In this document: one piece after another, positions 62,526 through 64,000 of the stretch
How positions within the stretch are numbered: position 1 is the stretch's first letter
Layout of the letters: the number at the start of each line of letters is the position of its first letter
Assembly: GCF_000211815.1 (NCBI RefSeq)
Contig: NZ_GL890953.1
Coordinates: 1-64,000 of the forward strand
Direction: 5' to 3'
Length of the DNA stretch: 64,000 nt
DNA from: Moorena producens 3L
GTDB taxonomy: Bacteria; Cyanobacteriota; Cyanobacteriia; Cyanobacteriales; Coleofasciculaceae
The notes under the pieces: model-generated
Told to the model about the DNA's origin: nothing
What the model saw: only the letters and a program-made list of their open reading frames with translations
The model's database searches: none
Program-made: the position numbers and the translations under genes

Positions 62526-63764
62526 GTGTTTAAACAATCTCATCAGTGGATCTGCTGTCAAATCGGAGCAAGAGAACATTACGCAATCCCCAGATCCCTA
62601 CATCAACAGGGTAACCTATCTCACCTAATCACAGACGCCTGGATTACTCCCCAATCTCCCCTCAACTATCTACCCAAAAACCTGCTCACCAGTTTACGCG
62701 ATCGCTTCCACCCAGATCTTGCTCAAGCATCCACTCACGCCTTTACCAATTCCTTAATTCAGCTAGAAATCCAGCAACGTCTGCAAAAAGTGCGTGGCTG
62801 GGAACAAATTATTGCCCGTAATCACTGGTTTCAACAAAACGCTGTCAACTATCTGGCAAAAATTGCTCCAAAATTTAATCAACCTCCCATCCTCTTTACT
62901 TACAGCTACGCAGCCTTAGATCTATTACAATTTGCCAAAGCTCAAGGGTGGCGCACTGTCCTCGGACAAATAGATCCAGGAATTGTGGAAGAAAAAATTG
63001 TTGCCCAAGCCCACCGCCAATATCCCCATTATCAATCAACCTGGCAACCAGCACCGCCGGACTATTGGACTAACTGGCAAAAAGAATGTCACTTGGCAGA
63101 CCGGATTGTAGTTAACTCCACCTGGTCTAGCCAAGCCCTACAACAAGTTGGGGTACCCTCACAGAAAATTGCCGTAGTTCCCTTAGCTTACCAAGCACCT
63201 ACCGCATCTCAAGGCTTTGTGCGCACCTATCCGGAACACTTTTCCCCTCAGCGTCCCCTGCGAGTGCTGTTCCTCGGACAAGTTATCCTACGTAAAGGTA
63301 TCTTTCCCCTGCTGGAAGCAGCGAGATTATTACAACAGGAACCCATTGAATTTCAGATTGTAGGATCCCTAGGGATTACCCTCACCCCAGCCCAACAAAA
63401 CTTGCCAAATGTGCGCTGGATTGGTTCCGTTCCCCGCAGTAGCACCAGCCAGTATTATCAACAAGCGGATGTATTTCTCTTCCCTACCCTTTCCGATGGC
63501 TTTGGTTTAACTCAACTGGAAGCTCAAGCTTGGAAATTACCCCTGATAGTGTCCCGATTTTGTGGAGAAGTGGTGAAAGATCAAGAGAATGGCTTGATCT
63601 TACCAGAGGTTTCAGGAGAAGCGATTTCTCAAACCTTGCAATGGTGTCTTAGTCACCCCCAACAATTGCAGCGCTTTTCCCACCATCAAATAAATTTCTC
63701 TCAATTTAGTTTGCTTCAACTCCAACAAAAACTGCAACATATAGGGTTTGTATCTGGGTTGTGA
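62526..63764 (+). CDS. GT4-family glycosyltransferase
   Basis: GT-B enzyme of 412 aa starting at GTG 62526 (MFKQSHQWICCQIGAREHY). The N-terminal domain is long and helical. The C-terminal GT4 domain has PLRVLFLGQVILRKGIFPLL, VRWIGSVPRSS, FLFPTLSDGFGLTQLEAQA (the E-x7-E donor motif) and LPLIVSRFCGEVV. Its C-terminal FVSGL and stop are encoded by tttgtatctgggttgt, a repeat also found after the epimerase gene at 39775. Last gene of the locus within the window. Confidence 0.83.
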   Translation: MFKQSHQWICCQIGAREHYAIPRSLHQQGNLSHLITDAWITPQSPLNYLPKNLLTSLRDRFHPDLAQASTHAFTNSLIQLEIQQRLQKVRGWEQIIARNHWFQQNAVNYLAKIAPKFNQPPILFTYSYAALDLLQFAKAQGWRTVLGQIDPGIVEEKIVAQAHRQYPHYQSTWQPAPPDYWTNWQKECHLADRIVVNSTWSSQALQQVGVPSQKIAVVPLAYQAPTASQGFVRTYPEHFSPQRPLRVLFLGQVILRKGIFPLLEAARLLQQEPIEFQIVGSLGITLTPAQQNLPNVRWIGSVPRSSTSQYYQQADVFLFPTLSDGFGLTQLEAQAWKLPLIVSRFCGEVVKDQENGLILPEVSGEAISQTLQWCLSHPQQLQRFSHHQINFSQFSLLQLQQKLQHIGFVSGL

Positions 63765-64000
63765 ACATAGGATTGATGGCAAAAGGGAGCAGGGAGCAGT
63801 GAGCAGGGAGCACTATGAAAGAGCTTAGAGGATTTTTTGGTGTTATGAGAAAGCGATGCAGCGCGGTCTTGGGGGTTCCCCCCATGAGCGACTGCATCAA
63901 GACACAGCAAGATTCTTCATAACCTATTTATATAGCGTTTCTCATAGCTATGAGGTACACATTCTTTTTTCCCTCTTGCTAGCATGCCTATTGCTAGCAT
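63765..64000. repeat. Repeat-rich end of window
   Basis: Contains agggagcagggagcagtg units, a family B element at 63852-63904 (agcgatgcagcgcggtcttg ... actgcatcaagaca, no nested element), and an inverted copy of the tgtacctcatagctatgagaaacgctatat repeat near 63931-63975. No gene seen. Confidence 0.75.

Noticed and set aside
63706..63910. Two 64-codon minus-strand frames at the window end
   Set aside because: Antisense to the GT4 gene end and to the heptamer and family B repeats.

Overview
The window looks like chromosome of a repeat-rich filamentous cyanobacterium, with a Moorena/Lyngbya-like genome as my best guess. The reasons are an infB with the long cyanobacterial-type N-terminal linker, gcvH and gcvP, many HIP1 sites (gcgatcgc), intergenic arrays of 7-mer to 9-mer repeats, dozens of small palindromic repeats, and decayed insertion sequences of several families. 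No rRNA, tRNA or CRISPR array was recognised.

Layout. 1-8.0 kb: housekeeping genes (3' part of infB, a small ORF, gcvH, gcvP) with IS200/IS605-type remnants between them. 8.0-14.8 kb: minus-strand genes for a secreted CAP-domain protein, a DUF4365 protein, a metallophosphoesterase and a Wzc-type polysaccharide tyrosine kinase whose 5' end is cut off by an IS. 14.8-20.1 kb: nested mobile DNA. An IS5-like element contains an IS4-family element, which contains an IS630-family element, and small palindromic elements are inserted at every level. 20.2-25 kb: a predicted outer-membrane protein, a small secreted protein, a WecA/MraY-type phosphoglycosyltransferase and a GT4 glycosyltransferase. 25-29.3 kb: repeat-dominated DNA carrying two Uma2-family genes.

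29.3-38.1 kb: a lasso-peptide-type RiPP cluster. In order it holds a small Cys-rich hypothetical, a PqqD-like recognition protein (B1), a transglutaminase-like leader protease (B2), an asparagine-synthetase-like cyclase (C), a 52-residue precursor peptide at 32563-32721, an ISKra4-type transposase remnant, an HPr-kinase-like protein, an ABC exporter and a nucleotidyltransferase-like protein. The precursor has the Y-x2-P-x-L-x3-G-x5-T leader motif. Its core offers no acidic residue at ring position 8 or 9, so the product is either unusual or the precursor is decaying.

38.7-63.8 kb: an exopolysaccharide/glycan locus on the plus strand. It has two sugar-nucleotide epimerases, an ABC exporter, a PhyH-type dioxygenase, several methyltransferases, a nonulosonic (sialic-acid-like) acid module (cytidylyltransferase plus a CBS-NeuB-SAF-TIM fusion), at least six glycosyltransferases, a hexapeptide acyltransferase and an SGNH hydrolase. 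With the WecA-like enzyme and Wzc upstream, this fits synthesis and export of a methylated, acylated surface polysaccharide. Several genes are broken: one glycosyltransferase by a frameshift at a T9 run, the SGNH hydrolase by an in-frame stop, and a duplicated 3' end of the ABC exporter gene.

The two features I rate most interesting are the precursor-bearing lasso-type cluster and the families of short palindromic elements. These elements insert into one another, give rise to three 203-bp composite copies, insert in frame into transposase genes, and supply the C-termini and stop codons of several host genes.
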